Source of the DNA: Cercis canadensis | Taxonomy: Eukaryota > Streptophyta > Magnoliopsida > Fabales > Fabaceae | Reading direction: 5' to 3' | Length of the DNA stretch: 64,000 nt | Assembly: GCA_003255065.1 (NCBI GenBank) | Contig: QAOA01002120.1 | Location: 79,205-143,204 of the forward strand | In this document: piece by piece, positions 1-10,900 of the stretch | How positions within the stretch are numbered: the first letter of the stretch is position 1 | How the letters are laid out: each line of letters opens with the position of its first letter | The notes under the pieces: generated by a model | What the model was told of the DNA's origin: nothing | The model's input: the letters and a program-made list of their open reading frames with translations, nothing else | Databases searched by the model: none | Position numbers and translations under genes: made by a program

Positions 1-448
1 TAATAAAGTGTCAACAATGTCTAATACATAACATATCCAAAAAGAAAAACAATTAGAGAACACAAACAAAAGAAATTAGAGAAATGATTTATGTGATCAT
101 CTGACGATGAAGTGATAAAGTGCTACAAGTCAGGAAAAAAATTCAAAATAATTCTAAGAAATATGAAGATTCCGTGAACTTTGATGTCATTTGATTCCAG
201 GAGAAACAACAACAAAATGTAAGAAAATTGAGGTTCCAAAACAAATCAAGTTAATAAGAGATCCACCATAAGATTATTAATCCATACAGACGGATAAGAA
301 AAAAATAAATAGCATTTCCAGCTGATTAGTTTGAAGAAGCAATTTTCGGTCAAAAATTCAAGGATTACGCATTTCATAGGTATTCTTTTTCCATAATTTT
401 CTCGGCGATCAAACACAATCTACAGGGGAATACATCCTCTTTGCTTAC
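1..448. other. non-coding, probable intron
   Basis: No ORF of note on either strand. If the split exon at 449-3311 is real, this stretch is its first intron on the minus strand, because a GTAAGC donor sits at 448-443 and the rest of that gene would lie beyond the left edge. Confidence 0.35.
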
Positions 449-491
449 CACGCGTTCAACATTAGCTAATACCGCATCGTTGGATCGAGGA

Positions 492-805
492 TGTTGTAAA
501 GCAAAGAACTTAAACAATGCACGTAATCTGGAGAATGACTTATTATTGAATTCAGCAAACTTAGGCTATTATATAGCCTTACAACTTCCTAAATAAAAGC
601 AAGATGACAGAACACGTTTTACTCTAACAGAAAACGTGGTTACAACTTCCTAAATAAAAGCAAGATTCAAAGCACGTTTTACAACGTGGTAAAGGAAATA
701 GTCAAAACAGCCTACTTCCTAGTCTACAGGGATTATTAAAAACAGAAAATCAAACCTAAAAGAAACACCTAGAAACTAGTCACAGACACACCTAAAAACT
801 TGTCA
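492..805 (-). repeat. 3' LTR of the copia element
   Basis: 314 bp, TG at the left end and CA at the right on the plus strand. It matches 2979-3292 except for about two transitions (A/G), near 632 and 668. The outer flank carries GAGGA (487-491). Confidence 0.95.
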
Positions 806-816
806 TTCCCTCCCTT
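806..816 (-). other. polypurine tract (plus-strand primer)
   Basis: On the minus strand the sequence just inside the 3' LTR reads AAGGGAGGGAA, the expected polypurine tract position for second-strand priming. Confidence 0.85.
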
Positions 817-833
817 AAAATAATTACCAGCAA

Positions 834-2627
834 TTAATTTACTTTTGGTACTTGGCAGACTCCCAGCAAACATCGAAGCTTGTGAAACAAATCTAGCTTT
901 AGGGGCTTGGTCATCACATCAGCAACTTGCTCTTGAGTTCCACAGTAAACTAACTCCACAGTTCCTTCCTTTGTAAGATCACGCAAGAAATGAAAACGAA
1001 CATCGATGTGTTTGCATCGTCCATGTAGCACAGGATTCTTGGAGAGCTTGATTGTTGAACTATTGTCACAAAACATAGTAGTACTGCCACGTTGTGAGTG
1101 ACCAAGTTTCTCCAAGATCCTTCTCATCCAAATGAGTTGACTAGCACAATGAGCAGCTGCCACAAACTCAGCCTCGGTTGTTGACAGAGTAACTATTGGC
1201 TGTTTTTTAGATGACCATGAAACAGCTCCTGAGCTCATCAAGAAGACATAGCCTGAAGTGCTTTTCCTGTCTTCTAGATCACCAGCATAATCACTATCAG
1301 CATAAGCAACCAAATTTTCACTCCCTCCCTTCCTGTAGAAAATCCCAAAGTCGGTTGTTCCCCTCAAATATCTCAACACCCTCTTTGCTGCTTGCAAATG
1401 CATCTCAGTTGGTTGCCCCATATATCGACTAATAAGACTAACCACAAACATTAAATCGGGTCTAGTAGCTGTTAAATACATCAAGCTACCTACCACTTGT
1501 TTGAAGAAGGTTGCATTCACCTTAACTCCATCTTCATCCTTGCAAACTTTGAACCCTGGAACTACTGGATTTAGCACCAAGTTGCTTTCTTCCATACCAA
1601 ATCTCCTCAGCACCTCCATGGCATATTTCTTTTGACAAATAAAGATCCCATCATCTCTTTGCAGTACCTCAATACCAAGAAAGTATCTCATCCTCCCAAG
1701 ATCGAACATATCAAATTCATTCATCATTGAATTCTTAAAATCTTCAAACATAGACTCATCATCTCCAGTAAAAATAAGATCATCAACATAGATACTGACA
1801 ATCAAAATTTTACCTTCTTTACTTACCTTGACAAACAAGGTGTGCTCGCTGTGACATTTTTCAAACCCCTCCTTCATAAAATATGCTTCTATTCGGCTGA
1901 ACCAAGCTCGTGGAGCTTGCTTTAGCCCATATAAAGCCTTCCTCAATTTATACACTTTGTTCGGACTGTCTTTCTTCTCATAACCCCTTGGTTGTTCCAC
2001 AAACACATCCTCATTCAGCTCACCATGTAAAAACGCTGACTTTACATCTAATTGGTACACTATCCAGCCCTTTTGTGTAGCAAGAGCAATAATCATACGT
2101 ACTGTATCCATCCTTGCCACAGGAGCAAATACTTCGGTGTAGTCGACTCCATATTGTTGTGCATAGCCTTTAGCTACTAGGCGTGCTTTGTGCTTTTCCA
2201 GCTCCCCATTTTCGTTAAGCTTCGTCTTATAGACCCACTTAACACCAATCTTTTTGGCACCAGCTGGCAGATCAGTCAACACCCAAGTTTCATTCTTCTC
2301 AATGGACTTCATTTCAGAGTCCATAGCTGCTCTCCACTTCTCATGTTTTACTGCTTCTTCAAAATGCACAGGGTCAGTAGATGTAAAGAATACCAAATTA
2401 GTCACATCTTCTTCAGATAGGCCTTCACCACTCTCATAATCATTCATCCAGACTGGTCTTCTTCTAATCCTTTCTTCACGCCCTTCTTCACTAGAGCTAG
2501 ACAAGCTCCCTTCATTCATATTATTTGAAGAATCAATCCCTACTTCTCCAGTATCACTATCTCCTTCATTGTTTTCTTCGTTGACACCAATTGAAGCAGT
2601 ATCATCTTCGTTCTCACCCCACTCCAA
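834..2627 (-). CDS. copia pol: reverse transcriptase and RNase H
   Basis: 597-residue open frame holding the C-terminal half of copia pol. Near residues 80-110 is a linker with the EAV.HEKWRAAMDSEM pattern that opens the RVT_2 domain. The DVKSAFLHGEL motif and the catalytic YVDD box (IYVDDLIFTGD) identify the reverse transcriptase. The RNase H portion includes YADSDYAGD, TLSTTEAEFVA and CDNSSTIKL, ending KHIDVRFHFLRD. The frame stays open for a few dozen codons upstream of the first ATG (the WDWD stretch), so the ATG at 2627 is not a true start; translation would come from a gag-pol polyprotein. Copying would occur in virus-like particles. It is the best preserved part of the element. Confidence 0.9.
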   Translation of the reverse strand: MEWGENEDDTASIGVNEENNEGDSDTGEVGIDSSNNMNEGSLSSSSEEGREERIRRRPVWMNDYESGEGLSEEDVTNLVFFTSTDPVHFEEAVKHEKWRAAMDSEMKSIEKNETWVLTDLPAGAKKIGVKWVYKTKLNENGELEKHKARLVAKGYAQQYGVDYTEVFAPVARMDTVRMIIALATQKGWIVYQLDVKSAFLHGELNEDVFVEQPRGYEKKDSPNKVYKLRKALYGLKQAPRAWFSRIEAYFMKEGFEKCHSEHTLFVKVSKEGKILIVSIYVDDLIFTGDDESMFEDFKNSMMNEFDMFDLGRMRYFLGIEVLQRDDGIFICQKKYAMEVLRRFGMEESNLVLNPVVPGFKVCKDEDGVKVNATFFKQVVGSLMYLTATRPDLMFVVSLISRYMGQPTEMHLQAAKRVLRYLRGTTDFGIFYRKGGSENLVAYADSDYAGDLEDRKSTSGYVFLMSSGAVSWSSKKQPIVTLSTTEAEFVAAAHCASQLIWMRRILEKLGHSQRGSTTMFCDNSSTIKLSKNPVLHGRCKHIDVRFHFLRDLTKEGTVELVYCGTQEQVADVMTKPLKLDLFHKLRCLLGVCQVPKVN

Positions 2628-2638
2628 ATCAGCTGCAA

Positions 2639-2962
2639 CTAACTCCTTATAACTTTTGTCCCAGTCCCAACTCTTATCTTCTTCAATATGACATCTCGAC
2701 TCACCACAATTTTCTTTGACACTGGATCATAAAGCCTGTAGGCTTTGGACTCCGCACTAACCCCCAACAATACGCAACTAAAGCTTTTATCTTCTAGCTT
2801 CGTTCTTTTGGCATCTGGTATGTGCACGTGTGAAACACATCCAAATACTCGAAAGTGTTCAACTGAAGGCTTGATTCCACTCCAAGCCTCTTCTGGAGTC
2901 ATATTCTTCACAATCAAGGTAGGGCTTCGGTTTAGAACATGTACCGTCCAGTTTACTGCTTC
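2639..2962 (-). pseudogene. copia integrase C-terminal fragment, frameshifted
   Basis: Encodes the end of the integrase core and the following domain: VNWTVHVLNRSPT, TPEEAWSG, FRVFGCVSHVHIP and VSRDV are typical of plant copia integrases. The left side of the core is lost at the N at 2963. Near 2680 the frame shifts, by what looks like a one-base loss, so this piece ends in a premature stop at 2639 while the reverse transcriptase continues in another frame. Such a shift would prevent a single pol polyprotein from this copy. Confidence 0.85.
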
Positions 2963-2963
2963 N

Positions 2964-2975
2964 GCTCTGATACCA
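2964..2975 (-). other. primer binding site for initiator Met tRNA
   Basis: On the minus strand, three bases after the 5' LTR, the sequence reads TGGTATCAGAGC, complementary to the 3' end of plant initiator methionine tRNA and standard for Ty1-copia elements. Confidence 0.9.
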
Positions 2976-2978
2976 GAT

Positions 2979-3292
2979 TGTTGTAAAGCAAAGAACTTAA
3001 ACAATGCACGTAATCTGGAGAATGACTTATTATTGAATTCAGCAAACTTAGGCTATTATATAGCCTTACAACTTCCTAAATAAAAGCAAGATGACAGAAC
3101 ACGTTTTACTCTAACAGAAAACGTGGTTACAGCTTCCTAAATAAAAGCAAGATTCAGAGCACGTTTTACAACGTGGTAAAGGAAATAGTCAAAACAGCCT
3201 ACTTCCTAGTCTACAGGGATTATTAAAAACAGAAAATCAAACCTAAAAGAAACACCTAGAAACTAGTCACAGACACACCTAAAAACTTGTCA
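2979..3292 (-). repeat. 5' LTR of the copia element
   Basis: 314 bp with TG...CA ends, nearly identical to 492-805. It would hold the element promoter. Followed by the second GAGGA target copy at 3293-3297. Confidence 0.95.
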
Positions 3293-3465
3293 GAGGACCA
3301 ACGGGAGCCATTGACGAACCTCACCGAACTTGCTGAAGCAGTCTGACAGTTACGATGGAGACCAGCGATGGAGAGGGAGAGTTAGGGATTTCTGGTTTTG
3401 GGACTTGGGAGAGAGCTAAAGACGGAAGAAGAGAGTTAACCAAAACGGCGTCGTATTGCGCATTT

Positions 3466-3640
3466 CGGTTCGGTTCGGTTCAACTTCGGTTTTTCTTCAT
3501 GAAAACCAAGAACCGAACCGGCTCATTCGGTTTTTTAGCTACAGAAACCAAAAACCGAACCGACCCTCTCGATTTAGTTTGATTTCTTCTGGTTCGGTTC
3601 AGTCAGTTTTACCGGTTTGACTTACACCCCTAAATATAAT
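3466..3640. repeat. CGGTTCGGTT-rich repeat with hAT-like end
   Basis: Tandem and inverted copies of CGGTTCGGTT/AACCGAACC lead to TTACACCCCTAAA near 3622-3636. On the minus strand this reads TTTAGGGGTGTAA, the terminal motif of many plant hAT-type non-autonomous elements. I found no matching second end, so this is a fragment. Confidence 0.45.
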
Positions 3641-4577
3641 ACCTTAATTTTACCATGCTTTGACAAGGGAAATCTTCCTTTCAAAAGTATTAGGAGGCAG
3701 ATGTACCTACAAGAGTTATTTCCTTGCCTTGACTGCCACTATGGAAACATTCTCATAGCTGATAATTTAACAGAACTCGAATATGATTATGGTCAGCTGG
3801 TATCTATAATTCAAGAATGATAGAGACAATTGTCATCGGCCACTAGATTGCCCTATTGTTTCAGTGCAGTGGGCATTGATCTTCACATTTGGCAAACAAT
3901 GGGTATGCCCAAATAATCACGTCTGTTGCAGGTTGCTTCAACAGGGCTTTGGTACTATATGTTTAATTGAAGGTAGTAACAGGATATTTTTCTTGTCTTA
4001 TCCTACCATTGGTTGTGTTGAAATCTAATTTTGTGTACATAACCTGCTTGCTAAGGTCTAGGTTCATTATAACAATACATTTAAATAAGTAAGATAACAC
4101 GTTGACATTATAGAACACAAGTCAAGGTAATTGTTAGAAGTTACATGTATTGTTTAGCAAAGTCTTGCCAGTCATCCCATTAACCCTCAAGTAAAAGAAG
4201 AAGCTTTGCTTTGCAACATAGAGAAGTGTTGGTCAGTAATATACAAGAAATTCCCCTAAAGCTCTGACCATCAGTCACCATCAATCAATCTTCTAGAGAA
4301 TATATTGATTGCTACTCGAAAGATAAGCTGCAATTTATTCCTTCAATTTGAACCTTGAAACTTTAGCCTCAACTAAGTAATATCTATGTATGAATTTAAA
4401 AGCCATAAGTGAAATCCAATAGCCAAGCTCTATAATATTCTCATCCTTGTCTTAGCAGTGCCGGTGAATACATAAAAGGTACAACATACTATTTTAATGA
4501 GATGGATTGGTTGAAATCCAAAAAATTAGTTGCACAACATCACAAGGTTTTTTTACGTGACTCTCTGAAATACCTCT
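3641..4577. other. intergenic, no gene recognised
   Basis: A 67-codon ORF at 3617-3820 (plus) has no recognisable features and overlaps the repeat end. The rest is stop-rich AT sequence. Confidence 0.5.
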
Positions 4578-4586
4578 TAAAATCAA

Positions 4587-4942
4587 GGTTTAAATGCAGT
4601 TTTGGTCCTTCTATTTTACCTGAATGAATGATTTGATCTCCCTATTTTGAAAAACTACAAAATAGTCCTTACTGTCTAGCATGACGTTGCACTTTTGATC
4701 CAAGACACTAACGCCGTCCAAAATTTGACTGTGAGTCTGACGTGGTAACTATTAATATGTCAGATGTCCTTCCAATGTCTATGTCACGTCAGTCTTACCG
4801 TCAACTTTTGGACTGAGTTAGTGCCCTGGACTAAAAGTGCAACTTAGGGGTAAACAATAGGGGCAATTTTGTGATTTTTTAAAATATGGGGACCAAATCG
4901 TTCATTCAAGTAAAATAAGAGGACTAAAACTGCATTTAAGCC
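4587..4942. mobile_element. Mutator-type MITE with 9-bp target duplication
   Basis: 356-bp element with inverted ends GGTTTAAATGCAGTTTTGGT and GGCTTAAATGCAGTTTTAGT. It is flanked by a perfect 9-bp duplication TAAAATCAA (4578-4586 and 4943-4951). The homology of the ends reaches about 80 bp inward. There is no coding capacity. A 9-bp duplication is characteristic of Mutator-like elements. Confidence 0.85.
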
Positions 4943-5254
4943 TAAAATCAAGAATTAATGGTTCAGAAATACCAAATAATGAACTGGGAAGGAAAGGCAT
5001 TCTGACATGACTTACGGTAAGAATCCAGCAAGACCATTTCTGAACTCCATCTCTAGAACCCATGAACCTAAGAAATACAATAAAAAACAAATCCATCAAA
5101 TTCTTCAATTATGAGATCTTAAAGCCACTAGAAGCATTTGTGTATCTCCTAGTCAAAAGGAGAAAAAAAAAACTCAAATTTGCAAATCAAAAGATCCAGC
5201 TAAAATCCCCTCCTCTCTTCCCAAAGAAAGAGAGAAAGGGCATGACATCCAAAA

Positions 5255-5428
5255 ATGGAAACGGCCGGAATCAAATACCTTGCTGCTCAAGTGGGAGGGT
5301 TCCTTCCAAGGCCAGAAGAAGAGAGCCTATTGTATTGTTTCTGTGCAAGCAGCGCAAGAATGGTATCGGTCAATTCCGCATGGAATTGGGTTGGTGGGTT
5401 AAGTTTTATCCTCCACCCGACTCAATAA
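5255..5428 (+). CDS. small ORF, 57 residues, unknown
   Basis: ATG at 5255, TAA at 5426-5428. The peptide begins METAGIKYLAAQVGGF, followed by LPRPEEES, then a Cys/Ser-rich stretch and WNWVGG. Composition looks protein-like rather than random AT-rich translation, and local GC is higher than around it. I recognise no family. It may be a small gene, a lone exon, or a fragment. A longer overlapping frame (5062-5454) looks less protein-like. Confidence 0.3.
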   Translation: METAGIKYLAAQVGGFLPRPEEESLLYCFCASSARMVSVNSAWNWVGGLSFILHPTQ

Positions 5429-5579
5429 GACTCGTACTCATATTTAATTATTGAAAATTTCTCAAGTACAAAGGATGTGAATAGTTGTTGATAAAAATAT
5501 TTAATTTTTATTATTTATTTTAAATCGATTAATTATTTTTTATATTAACGATTGTCATATTTTTTGATTTTTTATCGAG

Positions 5580-5712
5580 TTTCGAGCTAGGAAGGACTAC
5601 AAGGGCGATAAAACTCTCTCAACAGACACAGCTGCATTTTCAAAGGCTCGAACCTAAGACCCTTGATTAAGCTAGAACAGCCTCTTACCAGCTGATCTAC
5701 ACTCTTGTTAGT
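5580..5712 (-). repeat. tRNA-derived SINE-like repeat
   Basis: On the minus strand TAGATCAGCTGGTAAGAG (about 5683-5699) resembles a pol III A box, and GGTTCGAGCC (5645-5654) is a B box at about the spacing found in tRNAs. No tRNA fold or anticodon arm is evident, so a SINE copy is likelier than a tRNA gene. Confidence 0.5.
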
Positions 5713-5899
5713 AATGATTGTCATACTAACATATAAAAAAAGTANAAAAAAGTATCACATATTTTTATGATATAATATAATTATTTTTAATTTTATGTTT
5801 CAAAAGACTAACTCATTGACCCGACCCACACTTTTCTTCTCTTTTATTTTTATTTATTTTTACATTTTATGCTATAGCTAATTAGCTATCGTTTATGTG

Positions 5900-6036
5900 T
5901 TTCTCAGGGTTTAACAAGTTCCTCCCCCCTCCTTGGTTGATTGCTGAAGTGTGTCTTCAGCAAGACAATTGAAACTCCATAACCACCTCACCTTCTCACT
6001 CTCTCAGTCTAATATCTTCCATCATCAACTTCCAAG
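5900..6036 (+). other. probable 5' UTR exon of the RRM gene
   Basis: A CT-rich leader ends CTTCCAAG before a GTAATG donor at 6037. The matching acceptor TTTCATAG ends at 7922, three bases before the start codon at 7925. This implies a long (about 1.9 kb) 5' UTR intron, common in plant genes. The leader holds a perfect 7-bp hairpin, GCTGAAG/CTTCAGC (5943-5961). The transcription start is not visible. Confidence 0.45.
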
Positions 6037-6589
6037 GTAATGTGGCTCTCACTTTTTCTTTTATCTCTCTGTTACCGTCTATCTTTGTCACCTATCAACT
6101 GGCTTATATTTGCTCATAAAGAAATTTACAATATATGTTTAAAAAAATTCTAAAGAAATTCCTTTTCTCCTATTGATGTAGAATTCGCATAGATCTTAGA
6201 CTCCTCACTGATTTGAACAAATCAAATTGATTTCTGACCATCACTTTTATCAAAAGTATTTTAGGTATATTCTGTCATGGTATTTCATCCAACTGAATCT
6301 TTGATTTTTTCAATTTTGCAACAAGTTTAATATTGCCAGATAACTTTGTTGTTATCACTGCCTAGTGCCTAGATATATATATCTATGTTGGATTTTTACA
6401 AAATGTTCTTGATGGGTTAGGAGTTGGGATTTCGCTTGTAACATGTGACATAACATACTTAGATAAGCATCAATTTGACTCAAAAGTTTAAGCTCATGAA
6501 TCTTAGGCTAATCCAAGCATTATACACCACGCCTCTTCTTTTTTTCTACCCAATGTGATACTTTCATCTTCCACATTACTTTACTCCTA

Positions 6590-7710
6590 AACCTAGAGGC
6601 GGATTTAGAAATTTTAGGTAGTGAGAACAACATATATACATGCATAAAAAATTAATATTTTTTTTACTTTAGATAGTATTTGCCCTAAATAATGCATGAT
6701 GTTAGTTAGTGTGTCAAATGAAAAGGCTTATCTATTTACAGTAACTTTTCTCCTTAATTGATGGTGTATATTATTTCAAATAGACAATAAAGATTAAGCT
6801 TTAAAAGCTTCTCATATTCTTTCTTCTAAAATATCTAAAAAAAATATATGTATATATAAAATAATTTAAAAGAATATGAATAATATATTTACATATTAAT
6901 TTTTTAAAATATTTTCTTACTATTTTGTTTTGATTAAATCTTTTATTTATAAATTCAATTAGATTCACTTAATTTTTTTAAGGCTTATGTTTTTATTTAT
7001 TAAAAAAAACATGAGATTTATGTGATATTTAAATTTAATTATAGTTTTAATATTTTTATTTTATCTGAACAAATGATTTAATTTCAAGTAATTTAATATT
7101 TTTATTTATCATATTATAATTTTATCATCCATCCTAACTGTCTTCTAGTTGTAGCATTGAAAAGTAATTTTTACAATAGATCATTAATTTTTTAGCCAAT
7201 TAAAATAAATATATCTAAAATTACAATTAAATGAAAGGAGGTGAAAAAAGAAAGACAGAGGACGATAGAGAAAGAACGGAGCACGACGGAGAGAGAGAAC
7301 CTAGGGTAGACTGAAAGAGTATCAAATAAAGATGGAGACAGAGCTAGAGCAAGAGGAATAGAATTAGAGACCCCTCAGCAGGGAGAAAGGAAGCAGATCG
7401 AGAAAGAGGAATTGAGAAGGAAGCAGATCGAGAAAGAGGAATTGAAATTTCAGATTTAGTGTCTGGGTAATCCTTTGTCTCCTTACTTCTGGGTTATCCT
7501 CTGTCTCGTTTATCAATCTCTGCTAAGTGAAGGGAAAAAAAAAGATCTGTGCTTTTATATCTTGCCCGAGTGGTATCTGAGGAAAAGCTTGGATGCTATG
7601 GCGTTGGTGGGGGCAACTTTGTTCAATGATATATATAACCATTGAAAATTATTTCATGTTGTGGGGGCAAATGCGCCCACATCCTTGTACATAGATCCGT
7701 CGCTGCCCAG
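6590..7710. repeat. degenerate transposon-like sequence in 5' UTR intron
   Basis: Begins with AGGCGGATTTAG and ends with GATCCGTCGCTGCCC, a weakly inverted pair seen in plant dispersed repeats; GGGGGCAAATGCGCCCAC precedes the right end. Inside, a 30-bp unit starting AAGGAAGCAGATCGAGAAAG is repeated twice in tandem (7387-7446). No coding capacity is visible. Confidence 0.35.
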
Positions 7711-7924
7711 ACCACTCACATGGGGAGTTCAGAGGACTTGTAATATAAATAAGTGATATATACTATAGATGAAGAATGTTATGTTTATCTACTATGTTAT
7801 TGTCATAAATTGTAACTAACTTAAATTAGTATCTCTTTCTCTTTGGTAGAGTTGCTAAGCTCAATGCTTTTATCACCTTTTTTCTGAACAATATTTTGAT
7901 GTCTAAGTTATCCATTTCATAGAT

Positions 7925-10900
7925 ATGGAGGAAGATAATAGAGCAACATCCATAGTGAGGATATTTGTGGGAGGGTTGGGAGAAAGTGTGACAGCTGAGG
8001 ATCTCCAGAGGTTGTTTGTCTCTTTGGGTAGCATTGACGGTGTTGACATAATCAGAACCAAAGGTCGCAGCTTTGCCTATGTTGACTTTTCACCCTCTCC
8101 AACTGACGAAAAATCTCTTTCCAAGCTTTTCAGCAGGGTAAGGCATCAACACTGTTTTAATAATTCTCCTTGTGAAAATCAGTATGAAAGAGAATGTCTT
8201 CCAACATCTAATTGTGGTGAAGCTAATTTTCTTACTGTTCAAATCATTGGCACATTTCTATCATTTTCTGCTTCCTATTTCTCAATGACTTTGCTGGAAA
8301 TCTCTCCTTACCAGATCTATATTGTCCTGGTTTGCTGTGTTTTCTTTTATTCTCCAGCTTCTATTCCTATTTATAGTCATGTATATTTTTTGACTTTAAG
8401 ATGAGACAAATCATCCACCGTTATTTTAAAAAAAAAAAAAAAAATTCTTGCCTGAGATTTTTTATGACCAAATGAACTAATTTTTTTTTATCTAGAGGAA
8501 ATTACACTGACCAATTATGAAGTTTGTAAAGCCTACACCTATGCCCTCTCTCTCTAGTTTGTAATTATGCAATGATCTCCCTCTGTTAACAGAAGTTATT
8601 TTCCTCTCTATGCTTTACAATTCCTGGTTTCGAGTTAGTGTTTTTGTTAGCAGAGAGGTAGTCTACGTATACTTTCAAACTAGAGGGAGAGGGGCCTTCA
8701 TATAATTTCAAACTAGAATGGGGTGAGTGTAGGTTTCTCAAACCTCAAGAGAGGTCAATGTAATTTACTCTTTTATCTAATTACTGCTTTATTGCAATTC
8801 TGATTAAATGAGTGGGTGAGAAAATATTTGGGAACAGAAAATATGAGAAAAGTTGAAAACGTGGATTAGAATCTTTTTTTAAGTTTCTATCATCACATGA
8901 AAGAATAAGTTGTGGATTATGAAAGGAAAAAAATATATTTTAACTTTGAAATCTTGTGCAGTTAAAACTTATTATTTATGTTATTAGTGCTTATGCACCA
9001 CAGATACATATATATGTATGATTATACAATGAGGCTCTATTGGAGGAGTATGATAAAGTGGTATCGTAAGAGAAAATGTATTGCAGGGATCCCTTGATTC
9101 TCTGGGGAAAATAATAGTAGCCAGAAAAGAATAGTAATAAATAATAAATTGGTGTCAAAGGTCATGACAGTTCAGATTAGTAGGTAGAAGATTTTATAGA
9201 AAAGATGGACATAACTGGCAGAGGTACTACAAATGATAGATGATTGTAACTTGGCATTGTACTAGGTGAGACTTTACCATTTGGAAATTTCTATTTTTTT
9301 TTTTCAATTTCCAGTTTTGCTTTTTGAGGAGATTGTTATCTCCCTTTCTTTAGATGACATTCACGTCATCTCTCCTTGCTCTTCTTTTCTCCTTCTTTAC
9401 TTCCTAGGAAAACAATTTGGGGTGCATATCTCACTGGCCTTGTATAATTCCTTCTCTCCCTCTCCAAAATGATTTTTATTTATGAATTTGATTTGTGTTG
9501 GAAGTGTGTGCTTTGCTCATATGTGGTTGATATACTGCTCTGCGCAGTATAATGGATGTCTCTGGAAGGGAGGAAAGTTAAAGCTTGAGAAGGCTAAAGA
9601 GCATTATCTTATGCGTTTGACACGAGAGTGGATAGAAGATGCTGAGCTTGCTAGTGGTGAACCTAGTATTAGGCTTGATTCCGTTAGAGGTGTTTCCTCT
9701 GGAGAAATACCCAATGGAGAGAGTTTGAAGACAAAGCAGCTACAGATTTTCTTTCCCAGATTAAAAAAGGTGAGCTACAAATAGAAACTATTTTCTTTAT
9801 TTGGTTCCTCTCCCATTTTGTGTCCATACTTTGTTATACTGGCTGAATTGGGGAAGACTACTGAATCTATTATGTCCATATCTGGTTTTCAATTCTTAAG
9901 GCCTGTTGGTTGACTGGAATGATAAACGGAAATGGGAAAGGGAAATGAATGGATTGGAACTGAATGACCATTCCCATTGTTATGTTTTGTATAGTCAAGA
10001 ATGGAATGAAAGCAACAAGTTCAATGACAACAATATCCTTATTCTCAAAAAATAATAAATATTTACTAAATAAAAATAATTCAATTAATGTAAAGATGAT
10101 AATAACCTTTGCCATGTCTACACAGCCAATCCCTATCTGTTTAGTTGAAATAATTGTGAACAAAATGCTTGTTGATAGGCTATTCTGCGCATTAGAGTTT
10201 GACCAGGTTCTATCATTCAGTGCTTCGCCAAGATTTTTTACTAATAAATATATATTATACCTATTTACAATGTGTTCTTGCCATACCCCTTGACTTCTAG
10301 GAATTTCCATACCCATGTCCATATTGTCTTGTACCCTTGTAATGATGCTTCCTTTAGCCAGTGTTGAATTCTATGACTCATTTTTGCTTTTATATTGAAT
10401 TTTTTTACAGATATATTATGTAGAAACATGTAATGTTTAATTATTTAGGATGTTTCTTGTGTCCCCCTATATATTTTCCAAGGATTGCCACATCTTCTTG
10501 TGCATATGGTACTGTACCTGTTTAATGGTGCTTCCTCTATCTAGTGATAAATCATATGACTTGAATTACATGTGCTAAATATATACTTGTGCAGGTGAAA
10601 TCCATACCATTCAGTGGAACCGGCAAGCACAAATACAGTTTCCAGAATGTTGAAGTTCCTCCTCTCCCGGTGCATTTCTGTGATTGTGAGGAACATTCTA
10701 GTCCTTCTGGAACAATAAGAGGAAAGAAAGGTTATGATGGGGAAGCGGAAAGTGGCGGAATGAATGATGAAGAAATTACCATAATGAATGCTGTAATGAA
10801 CAAACTATTTGAAAGGGAAAAGGCTTCCAACACCATGCATAGTGAAAAGGAGCAAGATTCCCTTGAATCACCTGATGATTTACAATCTGATGAATATGAA

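Larger units (their letters stand above)
492..3292 (-). mobile_element. Ty1-copia LTR retrotransposon, young, internal gap
   Basis: Two 314-bp LTRs bounded by TG...CA flank a pol region on the minus strand. The 5-bp target duplication GAGGA is perfect (487-491 and 3293-3297). The LTRs differ at only about two positions, so insertion is recent. A purine tract abuts the left (3') LTR and a tRNA-iMet primer site abuts the right (5') LTR. Domain order integrase - reverse transcriptase - RNase H is that of Ty1-copia. The N at 2963 directly joins the primer site to the late integrase region, so gag, protease and most of integrase are absent. I infer that the N stands for a collapsed assembly gap, because the LTRs are otherwise intact; a real internal deletion is the alternative. 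Pol also carries a frameshift near 2680. Confidence 0.95.
449..3311 (-). pseudogene. putative first coding exon split by a copia element
   Basis: Joining the host sequence on either side of the retrotransposon (one copy of the 5-bp target duplication removed) gives an open stretch on the minus strand. It has an ATG at 3311-3309, 19 codons, and a good GTAAGC splice donor after position 449. The peptide begins MAPVGPRSNDAV. Upstream (about 3312-3440) the minus strand is CT-rich, like a plant 5' UTR. The element interrupts about codon 7. The remainder of the gene would be left of the window, so I cannot name the family. The short exon and lack of homology make this tentative; it could be a chance ORF. 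Confidence 0.35.

Noticed and set aside
2745..3083. 112-codon plus-strand ORF across the copia LTR
   Set aside because: Antisense to integrase and LTR sequence.
5645..5700. possible tRNA gene
   Set aside because: A and B boxes are present but no cloverleaf or anticodon loop can be formed; a SINE is more likely.
9870..10322. overlapping ORFs of 150 and 109 codons on opposite strands
   Set aside because: Both are inside intron 2 of the RRM gene, low-complexity, and associated with MITE-like sequence.
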